From Flavobacterium sp. (lineage in GTDB: Bacteria; Bacteroidota; Bacteroidia; Flavobacteriales; Flavobacteriaceae), in the NCBI RefSeq assembly GCF_017744675.1, contig NZ_JAGIAV010000002.1, positions 310,001-374,000 on the forward strand: a stretch of 64,000 bases of DNA. The letters run 5' to 3'. This document shows, in pieces, positions 9,100 through 20,075 of this stretch. The translations under genes were made by a program, and so were the position numbers. Every line of letters begins with the position of its first letter. Position 1 is the first letter of the stretch. A model generated the notes under the pieces. That model did no database searches. It had not been told where the DNA came from and saw only the letters and a program-made list of their open reading frames with translations.

Positions 9100-12000
9100 A
9101 TGATCCATTTCTTTGAAAACCAAAGCAAAACTGTTTTTGCCGTACAAACGCAAAACGAAATTTCAGCTCAAGACATTTCAAAATTAAACTGGCTTTTTGC
9201 CGACGCGAGTAAAATCGAAAAATCAGCATTATCTGGTTTCTTCGTTGGTCCACGCGCTACAATGATTACACCTTGGAGTACAAATGCTGTAGAAATCACT
9301 CAAAATATGGGTATTTCAGGTATTATCAGAATCGAAGAATTTCATCCAGCAACGGCTGATTTTACTGATTTTGATCCGATGCTTTTCCAAAAATTCAACG
9401 AATTAGATCAGGAAATCTTCACTATCAACATTCAGCCAGAACCAATTTTGGAGATTGATGATATTGCGGCTTACAACAAAGTTGAAGGTTTAGCTTTAAG
9501 CGAAGAAGAAGTTGAATACCTAAACAATCTTTCAACTAAACTGGGAAGAAAATTAACTGACTCCGAGATTTTTGCTTTCTCTCAAGCAAATTCAGAGCAC
9601 TGCCGTCACAAAATTTTCAACGGAACTTTTGTGATCGATGGCGAAGAAAAAGAAACTTCTCTTTTCAAATTAATCAAAAAAACATCTCAGGAAAATCCTA
9701 ACGATATTGTTTCTGCTTACAAAGACAACGTTGCTTTTGTAAAAGGACCAAAAGTGCAGCAATTTGCACCAAAATCTGCTGATAAACCTGATTTTTACGA
9801 AATAAAAGAATTTGATTCGGTTATCTCATTAAAAGCCGAAACACACAATTTCCCAACTACTGTTGAGCCTTTCAACGGTGCTGCTACGGGATCAGGAGGA
9901 GAAATCCGTGACCGTTTAGCAGGAGGACAAGGTTCGCTTCCTTTAGCTGGAACTGCGGTTTACATGACCTCTTACTCTCGTTTGAAAGAAGACCGTAAAT
10001 GGGAAAATGCAGTGGAAGAAAGAAAATGGTTGTACCAAACTCCAATGGATATTTTGATCAAAGCTTCAAACGGAGCTTCAGATTTCGGAAATAAATTTGG
10101 TCAGCCGCTTATTACAGGTTCTGTTTTAACTTTTGAACACGAAGAAGAAAACAGAAAAATTGGTTACGATAAAGTAATCATGCAAGCGGGTGGAATTGGA
10201 TACGGAAAACTAGACCAATCAATTAAACACAAACCAAAAGAAGGCGATAAAATCGTTATTCTTGGAGGTGAAAACTATAGAATTGGAATGGGTGGTGCTG
10301 CAGTTTCTTCTGCAGATACAGGAGCTTTCGGTTCAGGAATTGAGTTGAATGCGATTCAGCGTTCAAATCCAGAAATGCAAAAACGTGCTGCAAATGCAAT
10401 ACGCGGATTGGTAGAAAGCGACAATAACCCAATTGTTTCGATTCACGATCACGGTGCGGGCGGACACTTAAACTGTCTTTCTGAATTAGTGGAAGAAACT
10501 GGAGGTTTAATCGATTTAGACAAATTGCCTGTTGGAGATCCTACTCTTTCTGCAAAAGAAATTATTGGTAACGAATCTCAAGAAAGAATGGGATTGGTTA
10601 TTGGTCAAAAAGATATCGATACCTTACAAAGAATTGCTGACAGAGAGCGTTCTCCAATGTATCAGGTTGGAGATGTAACGGGCGATCACCGTTTTACTTT
10701 CGAATCAAAAACTACTGGTGTTAAACCAATGGATTATGCTTTGGAAGATTTCTTCGGAAGTTCTCCAAAAACAATCATGACAGATAAAAAAGTAGACAGA
10801 AAATATGCTGATGTTGCTTACAACGCTGGAGATTTTGAAAGCTACTTAAAAGATGTTTTACGTTTAGAGGCTGTTGCTTCAAAAGACTGGTTGACTAACA
10901 AAGTCGACCGTTGTGTTGGAGGAAAAGTTGCTAAACAGCAAAATGCAGGTCCGTTACAATTGCCTTTGAACAACGTAGGTGTAATGGCTTTGGATTACTT
11001 AGGAAAAGAAGGAATCGCAACTTCTATCGGGCACGCTCCTATTGCGGCTTTGATCGATCCAGTTGCGGGATCTAGAAATGCTATTGCAGAATCTTTATCT
11101 AACTTAGTTTGGGCACCAATTATCAATGGTTTAAAAGGAGTTTCATTATCTGCAAACTGGATGTGGGCTTGTAAAAACGAAGGGGAAGACGCTCGTTTAT
11201 ACGAAGCTGTACAAGGTTGTTCTGAATTTGCAATCGAATTAGGAATCAACATTCCGACAGGAAAAGATTCACTTTCAATGAAACAAAAATATCCAAATGA
11301 CGAAGTAATTGCGCCTGGAACGGTTATTATTTCGGCTGCTGGAAACTGTACAGATATTAGAAAAGTGGTTGAGCCTGTTTTACAGAAAAACGGAGATTCA
11401 ATTTATTATATCAATTTGTCTCAGGATGATTTCAAATTAGGAGGTTCGTCTTTTGCACAAATCAGAAATACAATTGGAAACGAAACTTCTACGATTAAAG
11501 ATTCGGCTTTCTTCAAAAATGCATTTAATACAGTTCAGGAATTAATCGGCGAAAGCCAAATTTTAGCAGGACACGATATTGGAAGCGGTGGTTTGATCAC
11601 TACTTTATTAGAAATGTGTTTTGCTGATGTAAATCTTGGAGCTAAAATTGATTTCAGCGCTTTCGCGGAAAAAGACTTATTGAAAATCCTTTTCGCAGAA
11701 AACATCGGAATCGTATTCCAAGCAAAATCAGATGCAGCTGTTGAAGCTAAATTAAAAGCGAACAATATCGAGTTCTTTAAATTAGGTTCGGTTCAGGAAA
11801 CGGCGAGTTTGGATTTTGGAACTTATAAATTGGATATTCCAACCTACAGAGATGTTTGGTTTGAAACTTCTTATTTATTAGACCAAAAACAATCTAAAAA
11901 CGGAAGAGCTCTAGCACGTTTTGAAAACTATAAAAATCAGGTTTTAAATTATACTTTCCCAACTCACTTTACAGGAAAGAAACCAGAAATCGACAATTCT

Positions 12001-12753
12001 AAACCAAGACCAAAAGCAGCGATTATCCGTGAAAAAGGAAGTAATTCTGAGCGTGAAATGGCAAACGCAATGTACTTGGCTGGATTTGACGTAAAAGACG
12101 TTCACATGACCGATTTAATTTCTGGTCGCGAAACTCTTGAAGATATTCAATTCATCGGAGCTGTTGGTGGATTCTCTAACTCTGACGTTTTAGGTTCTGC
12201 TAAAGGTTGGGCTGGAGCTTTCTTGTACAACGAAAAAGCAAAAACAGCTTTAGATAATTTCTTCAAAAGAGAAGATACATTATCTGTTGGAATCTGTAAC
12301 GGATGCCAATTGTTTATGGAATTGGAAGTAATTAATCCAGAACATGAAGTTCACGGAAAAATGCTTCATAACGAAAGCCAGAAACACGAAAGTATCTTTA
12401 CATCTGTAACGGTTCAAGAAAACAATTCTGTAATGTTATCTACTTTAGCAGGAAGCACTTTAGGAGTTTGGGTTTCTCACGGAGAAGGTAAGTTTAAATT
12501 GCCTCTTGCAGAAGAAAATTACAACATTGTTTCTAAATATGCTTACGAAGGATATCCAGCAAACCCTAACGGTTCTGATTACAACACGGCTATGATGTGT
12601 GACAAAACCGGAAGACACTTGGTTATGATGCCTCACATTGAGCGTTCGACTTTCCAATGGAACTGGGCGCATTATCCAAAAGACAGAAACGACGAGGTTA
12701 CACCTTGGCACGAAGCTTTTGTTAATGCCAGAAAATGGATTGAAAAAAACTAA
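9100..12753 (+). CDS. purL: Phosphoribosylformylglycinamidine synthase PurL (single-chain form)
   Basis: A 1217-residue enzyme of de novo purine synthesis that makes formylglycinamidine ribonucleotide from FGAR, glutamine and ATP in the cytoplasm. The order is an N-terminal PurS-like part, two AIR-synthase-like ATP-binding halves ([15 protein letters not shown] and the [26 protein letters not shown] block; second half from about residue 620), and a C-terminal glutamine amidotransferase. The amidotransferase nucleophile is in VGICNGCQL and the His/Glu pair in MPHIERS. Length matches the large, fused PurL of Gammaproteobacteria and Bacteroidota rather than the split PurS/Q/L. It has its own promoter and terminator and seems monocistronic. 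Confidence 0.97.
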   Translation: MIHFFENQSKTVFAVQTQNEISAQDISKLNWLFADASKIEKSALSGFFVGPRATMITPWSTNAVEITQNMGISGIIRIEEFHPATADFTDFDPMLFQKFNELDQEIFTINIQPEPILEIDDIAAYNKVEGLALSEEEVEYLNNLSTKLGRKLTDSEIFAFSQANSEHCRHKIFNGTFVIDGEEKETSLFKLIKKTSQENPNDIVSAYKDNVAFVKGPKVQQFAPKSADKPDFYEIKEFDSVISLKAETHNFPTTVEPFNGAATGSGGEIRDRLAGGQGSLPLAGTAVYMTSYSRLKEDRKWENAVEERKWLYQTPMDILIKASNGASDFGNKFGQPLITGSVLTFEHEEENRKIGYDKVIMQAGGIGYGKLDQSIKHKPKEGDKIVILGGENYRIGMGGAAVSSADTGAFGSGIELNAIQRSNPEMQKRAANAIRGLVESDNNPIVSIHDHGAGGHLNCLSELVEETGGLIDLDKLPVGDPTLSAKEIIGNESQERMGLVIGQKDIDTLQRIADRERSPMYQVGDVTGDHRFTFESKTTGVKPMDYALEDFFGSSPKTIMTDKKVDRKYADVAYNAGDFESYLKDVLRLEAVASKDWLTNKVDRCVGGKVAKQQNAGPLQLPLNNVGVMALDYLGKEGIATSIGHAPIAALIDPVAGSRNAIAESLSNLVWAPIINGLKGVSLSANWMWACKNEGEDARLYEAVQGCSEFAIELGINIPTGKDSLSMKQKYPNDEVIAPGTVIISAAGNCTDIRKVVEPVLQKNGDSIYYINLSQDDFKLGGSSFAQIRNTIGNETSTIKDSAFFKNAFNTVQELIGESQILAGHDIGSGGLITTLLEMCFADVNLGAKIDFSAFAEKDLLKILFAENIGIVFQAKSDAAVEAKLKANNIEFFKLGSVQETASLDFGTYKLDIPTYRDVWFETSYLLDQKQSKNGRALARFENYKNQVLNYTFPTHFTGKKPEIDNSKPRPKAAIIREKGSNSEREMANAMYLAGFDVKDVHMTDLISGRETLEDIQFIGAVGGFSNSDVLGSAKGWAGAFLYNEKAKTALDNFFKREDTLSVGICNGCQLFMELEVINPEHEVHGKMLHNESQKHESIFTSVTVQENNSVMLSTLAGSTLGVWVSHGEGKFKLPLAEENYNIVSKYAYEGYPANPNGSDYNTAMMCDKTGRHLVMMPHIERSTFQWNWAHYPKDRNDEVTPWHEAFVNARKWIEKN

Positions 12754-12776
12754 GAAATATATTTTTAATATAGAAA

Positions 12777-12805
12777 GCGCTCGAATTTATCGGGCGTTTT
12801 TTTTT
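12777..12805 (+). terminator. Terminator after purL
   Basis: GCGCTCGAATTTATCGGGCG forms a short GC-rich stem-loop and is followed by nine T, 20 bases after the purL stop. Confidence 0.7.
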
Positions 12806-12994
12806 GATCACCACGACCCGAGCGATAGGAATAGGCGTAGCAATTCACGAATTTTCATTAAATCAATTTTTGCAAATAAAAATTCGTGAATTCGTGGCTA
12901 TTAAACCCCATTTAAAAAGACTCTAAGATTAATTTAATGGTATCTTAAGACAGTTTAAGCAAACGCAACCCTTTTGAGTAAATATCTTTGCAAA

Positions 12995-15406
12995 ATGAAA
13001 AAACTGAAACAAAATTTACTCGCTGCAATTCTCTTATTTGCTATAAGCCAATACTCTTTTTGCCAAAAAACAAATTCTATTAACGGAACTGTATCAGATG
13101 GAAAAAATCCGATCGAGTTTGTTGATGTGGTTTTAAAACCAGTTACCGATACCACCAAAACTTTGGCTTACGCCAGTACCGATGCTTCTGGGAAATTTAT
13201 TCTTGAAAATATAAATCCTTCAGAATATATTTTAAAATTCCGTTTGATTGGTTTTAAATCCTATAATCAAAAAATAAAATATACAGGTTCTCCTATTTCG
13301 CTTAACACAATTGTTTTACAGGAAGATGCCAATTTACTGAATACCGTTGTCGTTAAATCGGAGAAAAAACAAATCCAGAAAACCGCTGAAGGTTTTGTTT
13401 TTAATGCGGTTTCGAATATTTCGCAATCTGGCGGAACGGCAATCGATCTGCTGAAAAATATTCCAACAGTTGCGGTAGATGCTGATGATGCTATTTCGCT
13501 AAGAGGAAAAACACCTCTAATTTTGATTAACGGAAAAAATTCTGCTATTACCAATATGAATCAGATTCCAGCAAGCAGTATTGAAAGCATTGAAGTTATT
13601 ACAAGTCCGACGGCAAAATATGATGCCAATGCTGAAAGCGGGATCATTAATATTAAACTCAAAAAAAATAACTTAAACGGGATAAATGGTGCAGCCGTTC
13701 TGGGTGGCGGATTTGGAGCAAAAGGAAGAGTAAGCTCTTCTGCGCTATTGAATTATAAAAATGATAAATGGAATGTGGGCCTAGCTTATGATAATCGTTT
13801 TGCAGGCAGAACCAAGGAAATAAATGGAGAAAGAACCAATTATTTTATTGATGATGAACATTATATCAAACAGCACAGGAATGATGAACGAACTGAAGGT
13901 TTACAGAATTTAAAGTTTAATCTGGATTTTACTCCAAATGAAAAAAACAGCTTTTCATTTGAAGCGCTTGGAAATATGGAAAGTCAGGACAATCACGAAA
14001 CTTTGTACACACAGGTAAACACTAGCAGTGATGCTTTTTTCTCCAAAAACAAAAGACATTCTCTAGAACTTGAACGCTCCAAAGTAGCCGAATTTTCTTT
14101 TAACTATGACAGAAAATTTGATGACATCCAAAAATCTTTGAATGCAAGCATTACCTCTTCATTTAATCATGATCGCGAGAACACAGATATCGACACCTAT
14201 AATTATGACGAATACAATCAGCAAATTGGCGATGTTTTGCTGCAGCGAACCCACAACTACGAACACGAAAACATTACAAACGCAATTTTAAATTATGCTG
14301 TGCCCGTTTCTGCAAAAACAACGCTCGAAACAGGTTATAAAGGAACTTTCAGATTCTTTAATTCTGATTTTCAAAGTGCCGATTTCGTCAATGGTGACTA
14401 TGTAATTAATCCGCTTGCTAGTAATATTTTCCATTTTAACGAACAGATAAGTGCATTTTATGGTCTGTTAAATTCTTATTCAGGAACGAAAGACAATCAG
14501 AAATGGAAATACAACTTAGGACTCCGCGCCGAACAAGTTTCAAATAACGGAAAAACAGAATCTGGAACTGATAATTTCTCGAACAGCTATTTAAAATTTT
14601 TCCCATCAGCATCTGTTCAATTAAATCTGAAATCGGATGAGTTTGTAAAATTCGGTTACAGCAAACGTATCAATCGTCCAGATTTAGATGATTTGAATCC
14701 TTTTATTGACATTACAGATGCATTGAATCCGCATGGGGGAAACCCTTATTTAAAACCTGAAATCATCCATATTGTAGAATTAAGTTATAATAAAGAATGG
14801 AGTAATTATTCTCTTTCTGGAAATGCTTTCTATAGAAATGCCAATAATACCATTAGACAATATGGAACACTTCAAGACAATGGTGTTGTTTTATTGCAGC
14901 CACAAAATATTGGAAACATGGTTACCTACGGACTTGAAGGTGTTTTCAGCCTCAAACCATTTTCTTTTTATGATGCCAATATTAGCTTAACAGCTTTTCA
15001 GCAAAATATTAGCGCCGGCAATTTAGAACAAGCAGAAGATGTTGTAAAAAGTGCTTTCAGCTGGTACGGAAAAGTCATTAATAATTTTGTACCGTGGAAA
15101 GGCGGAAAACTTCAAATTATAGGAAACTACAATTCTGCTGTTGCAACTCCGCAAGGAAAAAGAATTCCGATTTATAATGTAGATATGGGATTCCAACAAA
15201 AATTAGGAAAGGGAAATGCCCGATTAGGACTAGTTGTGACCGATATTTTTAACACGTTAGAAAGCGGTTATAAAAACAATACGCTATTATTCAGAAATCA
15301 AAGAACTTCAAAATCAGACACGAGAGCTTTGATGATTACATTTGCTTACACCTTTAGATCTGACTTTAAAGAAAAATTATTAGAAAATCAGTTCTCGGCA
15401 GAGTAA
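12995..15406 (+). CDS. Outer-membrane beta-barrel receptor, TonB-dependent family
   Basis: The ATG at 12995 starts a clean signal peptide (MKKLKQNLLAAILLFAIS, cleaved near FCQ), so I prefer it to an in-frame TTG at 12974; length 803 residues. Residues about 28-115 are a carboxypeptidase-regulatory-like beta-sandwich (NGTVSDGKNPIEFVDVVLKPV). Residues about 120-230 form a plug domain (SGGTAIDLLKNIPTVAVD; SIESIEVITSPTAKYDANAESGIINIKLKK). The rest is a 22-strand-type barrel of the outer membrane beta-barrel family. No SusD partner follows, so the ligand is unknown. The -7-like TATCTTTG at 12983-12990 is only 4 bases before the ATG, suggesting a leaderless or nearly leaderless mRNA. Confidence 0.9.
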   Translation: MKKLKQNLLAAILLFAISQYSFCQKTNSINGTVSDGKNPIEFVDVVLKPVTDTTKTLAYASTDASGKFILENINPSEYILKFRLIGFKSYNQKIKYTGSPISLNTIVLQEDANLLNTVVVKSEKKQIQKTAEGFVFNAVSNISQSGGTAIDLLKNIPTVAVDADDAISLRGKTPLILINGKNSAITNMNQIPASSIESIEVITSPTAKYDANAESGIINIKLKKNNLNGINGAAVLGGGFGAKGRVSSSALLNYKNDKWNVGLAYDNRFAGRTKEINGERTNYFIDDEHYIKQHRNDERTEGLQNLKFNLDFTPNEKNSFSFEALGNMESQDNHETLYTQVNTSSDAFFSKNKRHSLELERSKVAEFSFNYDRKFDDIQKSLNASITSSFNHDRENTDIDTYNYDEYNQQIGDVLLQRTHNYEHENITNAILNYAVPVSAKTTLETGYKGTFRFFNSDFQSADFVNGDYVINPLASNIFHFNEQISAFYGLLNSYSGTKDNQKWKYNLGLRAEQVSNNGKTESGTDNFSNSYLKFFPSASVQLNLKSDEFVKFGYSKRINRPDLDDLNPFIDITDALNPHGGNPYLKPEIIHIVELSYNKEWSNYSLSGNAFYRNANNTIRQYGTLQDNGVVLLQPQNIGNMVTYGLEGVFSLKPFSFYDANISLTAFQQNISAGNLEQAEDVVKSAFSWYGKVINNFVPWKGGKLQIIGNYNSAVATPQGKRIPIYNVDMGFQQKLGKGNARLGLVVTDIFNTLESGYKNNTLLFRNQRTSKSDTRALMITFAYTFRSDFKEKLLENQFSAE

Positions 15407-15550
15407 AAACTGATCTTTAATGCTAAAAAAAGAAAAATTTCATTCTTGTATTTTTAAGCCATAATTCTATTGAAAATTGAATTATATTCGCCGAAAGAAA
15501 TCATCCCCACCGATTTTTTTCAGTCCCAAAAACACTTAATCCTACATAGA

Positions 15551-15982
15551 ATGAAATTTTTCCATTTATTAGTGGCAACACTATTCTTTACTGCCTTTCA
15601 ATCGCATTCACAAGTTCATGTTGATCCCATTATCCATAATTCAAAAGAACGTTATATTACCACCACAATTGGCTATCCAGTTCTAGGAACTTATGCTCCG
15701 TTAAACCAGAAAGAACCTATTACCGTTTTAAATCCAGACGGAACAGGTTTTATTCAGGCAGACGATTTAAGCAAACAGAAAATCAATTGGGGAATTGAGT
15801 GTACAGATGAAGGCGTTCCTATTTTTAAAGAAGGATTCAACAGCGCTTCTTATACTTTCTGGTACAGGCCAAATGACAGTGAAGAATGGTATTATTCTCA
15901 ATTCTCTATTCATTTTGCCAAGAAAAAAATGTTTCTAATGGGCGAAAGAGTAAAAACATACGAAGATTACAACGTACAATAG
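15551..15982 (+). CDS. Secreted hypothetical protein
   Basis: A 143-residue protein when started at ATG 15551, which gives a signal peptide (MKFFHLLVATLFFTAF, cleavage near HSQ). An upstream TTG at 15470 would add a charged tail before it and is unlikely. The mature part has aromatic and charged beta-strand-like segments (SASYTFWYRPNDSEEWYYS) and no recognisable motif. It lies 144 bp downstream of the receptor gene without a clear terminator, so co-transcription is possible. I do not recognise a family. Confidence 0.7.
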   Translation: MKFFHLLVATLFFTAFQSHSQVHVDPIIHNSKERYITTTIGYPVLGTYAPLNQKEPITVLNPDGTGFIQADDLSKQKINWGIECTDEGVPIFKEGFNSASYTFWYRPNDSEEWYYSQFSIHFAKKKMFLMGERVKTYEDYNVQ

Positions 15983-16159
15983 CTTTTAAAAAACAGTTTC
16001 AAATTAAATTTTTCTCGATTTTTTAGAAATTTCCCGACAAAAAAGAAAACGTTTTCGTTGATTTTTAATAGTCTCTGTAAATTTTCCCATTAAATTTTAT
16101 AAAACTGAAAATCATACCCAAATTTTATTTAATTTGCAATAAAATTCAATATATTAAAC

Positions 16160-17938
16160 ATGGTTTCAATCACACGCCTTTTTGATTTTCCCTATTATCA
16201 ACAAGAAACTTATAATCTTCCGGTTGCCCTAGCAACTAAAAAAAATGGAGTCTGGGAAAAAACATCTAGCCAAGAATATATTGCAAAAGCAAATGCTGTT
16301 TCGAGAGCATTATTGCGTATGGGCGTTCAGAGAGATGATAAAATCGCATTAATTACTTCAAATAACAGAACGGAGTGGAATATAATGGATATTGGTATTT
16401 TGCAGACAGGCGCTCAAAATGTTCCGATTTATCCAACTATCGCAGAAGAAGATTACGAATATATTTTAAATCATAGTGGCAGCATTTACTGTTTTGTTTC
16501 TGATGAAGAAGTGTTGCAAAAAGTAAATGCCATTAAAGCCAATGTGCCAACTTTAAAAGAAGTATATTCTTTTAATGAAATTCCAGGATGCAAACATTGG
16601 ACAGATCTTCTTGCTCTTGGCGAAGACGAAAGCAATCAAAGCGAAGTTGAAGCTAGAAAAGACAGCATCAAAACAGATGATTTGGCTACTATTATCTATA
16701 CTTCTGGAACAACAGGAAGACCTAAAGGAGTTATGCTTTCGCACAAAAATATTGTGTCAAATGTTTTAGACAGCGCGCCTAGAATTCCGTTTGATCCAGG
16801 AAAAAGCACTGCATTAAGCTTCTTGCCTATCTGCCATATTTTTGAAAGAATGATTTTGTACATCTATCAATTTTATGGTGTTTCGGTTTATTTTGGAGAA
16901 TCGATCGATAAAATTAGTGATAACTTAAAAGAAGTTCGTCCAACTGTAATTACAGCTGTTCCAAGACTTTTAGAAAAAGTTTACGATAAAATTTATGCTA
17001 AAGGAGCAGAACTTACAGGAATTAAGAAAAAACTATTTTTCTGGGCTATTGATTTAGGTTTAAAATATGAACCATACGGAGCAAATGGCGCTTGGTATGA
17101 GTTCCAATTAAAGATTGCCCGTAAACTGATTTTCAGCAAATGGAAAGAAGGTTTGGGCGGAAATTTAGATTTAATGGTTTCTGGAAGTGCCGCTTTACAG
17201 CCACGTTTAACACGAGTTTTTGCTGCTGCAGAAATTCCTGTTATGGAAGGTTACGGTTTATCTGAAACATCGCCAGTAATTGCGGTTAACGACCAAAGAA
17301 ATAGAGGTTTTAAAATTGGAACTGTAGGGAAACCAATTCGTAACCTTGAAGTTAAAATTGCCGAAGATGGCGAAATTTTATTAAAAGGACCAAACGTAAT
17401 GTTAGGTTACTACAAAGATCCAGAAAAAACAGCAGAGGCAATTATTGACGGTTATTTCCATACAGGAGATATTGGAGAAATTGACAGCGAAGGTTTCTTG
17501 AAAATTACAGATCGTAAGAAAGAAATGTTCAAGACTTCTGGAGGTAAATATATCGCTCCGCAAATGATTGAAAATGCCATGAAACAATCTCGTTTTATTG
17601 AGCAGATTATGGTTATTGGCGAAGGCGAAAAAATGCCTGGCGCTTTTATTCAGCCAAACTTTGAATTTGTAAAAGAATGGGCGAAAATCCATAAAATTGC
17701 TATAGGAACTACAGATGCGGAAATTGCTTCAAATCCAGATGTCATAAAAAGAATTGATGAAGAAGTAGAAAGCATCAACAAAAAATTCGGCCATTGGGAA
17801 CAAGTTAAACGCTTTGAGCTGACTCCAGATGTTTGGTCTATCGATGGCGGACAGCTTACTCCGACTTTAAAATTGAAGCGTAAAATTATTAAAGAGATTT
17901 ACAAAGATCTTTATGCTAAAATCTACGGAAACAATTAA
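16160..17938 (+). CDS. Long-chain fatty-acid--CoA ligase (AMP-forming)
   Basis: A 592-residue member of the ANL superfamily. The P-loop-like AMP motif IIYTSGTTGRPKGVMLSH lies at about residues 179-196, the A5 motif GYGLSETSP at about 375, and TGDIGEID with DRKKEMFKTSGGKYIAP in the C-terminal lid. The INGYFHTGD and EGFLKITDRKKE layout matches long-chain acyl-CoA synthetases of the FAA1/FadD15 type. It activates free fatty acids with ATP and CoA at the inner face of the membrane. It would feed the beta-oxidation genes at 37-43 kb, but is not linked to them. Confidence 0.93.
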   Translation: MVSITRLFDFPYYQQETYNLPVALATKKNGVWEKTSSQEYIAKANAVSRALLRMGVQRDDKIALITSNNRTEWNIMDIGILQTGAQNVPIYPTIAEEDYEYILNHSGSIYCFVSDEEVLQKVNAIKANVPTLKEVYSFNEIPGCKHWTDLLALGEDESNQSEVEARKDSIKTDDLATIIYTSGTTGRPKGVMLSHKNIVSNVLDSAPRIPFDPGKSTALSFLPICHIFERMILYIYQFYGVSVYFGESIDKISDNLKEVRPTVITAVPRLLEKVYDKIYAKGAELTGIKKKLFFWAIDLGLKYEPYGANGAWYEFQLKIARKLIFSKWKEGLGGNLDLMVSGSAALQPRLTRVFAAAEIPVMEGYGLSETSPVIAVNDQRNRGFKIGTVGKPIRNLEVKIAEDGEILLKGPNVMLGYYKDPEKTAEAIIDGYFHTGDIGEIDSEGFLKITDRKKEMFKTSGGKYIAPQMIENAMKQSRFIEQIMVIGEGEKMPGAFIQPNFEFVKEWAKIHKIAIGTTDAEIASNPDVIKRIDEEVESINKKFGHWEQVKRFELTPDVWSIDGGQLTPTLKLKRKIIKEIYKDLYAKIYGNN

Positions 17939-17967
17939 TAATCAAAATAATATAACCAAAAACCAAA

Positions 17968-17997
17968 AGGTCATCTCGATGAGATGGCCTTTTTTTG
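17968..17997 (+). terminator. Terminator after acyl-CoA ligase gene
   Basis: AGGTCATCTC / GAGATGGCCT stem with a 3-nt loop and seven T, 30 bases after the stop. Confidence 0.85.
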
Positions 17998-18064
17998 TTT
18001 TGAATATTTTTTTTCTCATCCCACTATTTTTTTTACTTATTTTTAACGCACTAAAAACAAAACA

Positions 18065-18919
18065 ATGAGAGAATATATCTACAATATAGATTGGGCAGAA
18101 GTTTGGAATTTTTCAAAACAATTTATCCTGCCAAACATAGGTTGGTTTATATTTTGGATTGTTTTATTTATTGTTTTAGGAATTATTCTGGGCATTGTTT
18201 TCAATGTATTTTTATACCGAAAAGAATTCTTTTATCGCGACAAACAATATTACAACTGGATTGCAAAACTTTGGATTCCGTATTTCATGATTGTAATCCT
18301 GTATTTCATTACCATGATTGGTTTGTTCTACGGCACACATTCAATTCTCTGCAATGAAAACAAAAACATTGCAGCTCATATTTACAATAACACTTTCGGA
18401 AATACATTTTCTTCCGAAAAAGAAAAAAAAGATTTTTTGCATGCCGTGCAAATGCTCTCCAACTCTTCAAACGATGCCAGCAAATCGATTGCCAAAGCAT
18501 TTGGCACTTATATCAAACAAAACAATAGCGGTTTAAGTGCTCTGGATAACTTCAAAAATTCTTCTACTTCCTATTTGCTTCAAAAATACGAATCGGATGT
18601 TTACAGCGCTTGCGTATACGGTTTTATGAAAGCTATTGATAAAAAAGCCGATATGAAAAATGTAAAAAACATTGATTATAACGAATTCAAATCCATGTTA
18701 GCAAAACTAGATCAGATTGAACCTCAAAGAATTGAACTTTCTTTACAATCTGAAATGGCTAGAAAATTGCGATCGGTAGAGAATTTTATTTTCTACGAAA
18801 TTATTAAACATGAATTGCTCTTTCTGCTGTTATTTCTTTTAATTCCGTTTATCGAGTTTCTTATTTACATCAAATTTGTAAAAACGCCAACAACGATTCA
18901 GAATACAGCTGCAGTTTAA
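18065..18919 (+). CDS. Membrane protein of unknown function
   Basis: A 284-residue protein with two N-terminal membrane segments (about residues 28-52 and 66-90) and a third near the C-terminus (about 245-268). The soluble part between them (about 95-240) is helical and polar, with possible coiled coil (EKEKKDFLHAVQML; KLDQIEPQRIELSLQSEMARKLRSVEN). No enzyme motif is visible and I do not recognise the family. It sits between the ligase terminator and an unrelated dioxygenase gene, so context gives no hint. Confidence 0.75.
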   Translation: MREYIYNIDWAEVWNFSKQFILPNIGWFIFWIVLFIVLGIILGIVFNVFLYRKEFFYRDKQYYNWIAKLWIPYFMIVILYFITMIGLFYGTHSILCNENKNIAAHIYNNTFGNTFSSEKEKKDFLHAVQMLSNSSNDASKSIAKAFGTYIKQNNSGLSALDNFKNSSTSYLLQKYESDVYSACVYGFMKAIDKKADMKNVKNIDYNEFKSMLAKLDQIEPQRIELSLQSEMARKLRSVENFIFYEIIKHELLFLLLFLLIPFIEFLIYIKFVKTPTTIQNTAAV

Positions 18920-19054
18920 TTTAGGTTAAGATTTAATATTAAATTAATTAACGAGTAATATCTTTTTTAGCATTAAAAAACAGGTATTTTTACTTTAAAC
19001 GCCTAAATGTAAATCGAGTAATTTTAGTTTTTCTTTCAGATAAAATGAAAAACT

Positions 19055-19969
19055 ATGCCTTGGACAGTTCTCGAACAAATATGGAAGCGTGCAGTAAATC
19101 CTCAAAACACAAATCCAAACCTTTCTGATTGGGATAACGAAATTAAAACACTGTACCAATTAGGCATTGGCATGGAAGATACTTTGCATTTTTTATATTT
19201 TGAAAAACCTGATTTTGAAACTTTCAAAACCTGGATTAATAATAGAAAGCGAAATACTGCCTCAGAAATCGAAGATTTAACCGAAGATGTATTGTCTGAA
19301 CAAGATCTTGAATTTTGGAATGAGAACGGTTATATTGTAGTTAAAAATGCCATTTCTAAAGAAGACTGCGAAGCCACACAAAAAGCGATTTGGGACTATC
19401 TAAAAATGAACCCGAATGAAAAAGAAAGCTGGTACAGTCGACACGAAGAACAGAAAGGACTCATGCTGAATTTTTCGGATCATGAAACCTTAAACCGCAA
19501 CCGTTTTTCGCCAAGAGTAAAAAAAGCATACGAACAGCTTTATAAAACCAACAAAATCTACAAGACAATTGACAAAGTTAGCTTTAATCCGCCCGAAACA
19601 GATGATTTCCGTTTTCTTGGAAGCGCGCTGCACTGGGATATGAGTTTAAAAAAACCGCTTAATTATGCACTTCAGGGATTGCTTTATTTAACAGACTGTG
19701 GCGAAAACGACGGTGCTTTTCATTGCGTTCCGGGATTTCATAACCAAATTAATAAGTGGTTGGACAAACTTGAAACGCACGAAAATCCAAGAACAAAGGC
19801 TTTGCAGACATTACAGCCAAAACCAATTACTGGCGATGCAGGCGATTTTATAATTTGGCATAATGCATTGCCACATTGTGCAACGCCAAACAAAGGTAAA
19901 AGTCCGCGAATGGTGCAATATCTCACCTATCTTCCAAATGATTATAATGCTGCAGGAGAATGGATTTAA
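19055..19969 (+). CDS. Phytanoyl-CoA dioxygenase family protein (Fe(II)/2-oxoglutarate oxygenase fold)
   Basis: A 304-residue protein. Residues 1-80 are a helical N-terminal extension. The double-stranded beta-helix follows (LEFWNENGYIVVKNAIS), with iron ligands in LHWDM (HxD, about residues 191-193) and HCATP (about 272) and a 2-oxoglutarate-binding Arg in PRMVQYL. The reaction is an Fe(II)- and 2-oxoglutarate-dependent hydroxylation; the substrate is unknown, and family members range from phytanoyl-CoA to amino acids and halogenated compounds. The gene appears monocistronic. Confidence 0.85.
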   Translation: MPWTVLEQIWKRAVNPQNTNPNLSDWDNEIKTLYQLGIGMEDTLHFLYFEKPDFETFKTWINNRKRNTASEIEDLTEDVLSEQDLEFWNENGYIVVKNAISKEDCEATQKAIWDYLKMNPNEKESWYSRHEEQKGLMLNFSDHETLNRNRFSPRVKKAYEQLYKTNKIYKTIDKVSFNPPETDDFRFLGSALHWDMSLKKPLNYALQGLLYLTDCGENDGAFHCVPGFHNQINKWLDKLETHENPRTKALQTLQPKPITGDAGDFIIWHNALPHCATPNKGKSPRMVQYLTYLPNDYNAAGEWI

Positions 19970-20075
19970 ATCGTTTAGAGCGATTGCCCAAAACGCGAAA
20001 AACTGTAAATACAACGACTTACAGTTTTCTACAGTTATCGCTATCCTTTGATAACTGCGATTAACAAATTAAAAT

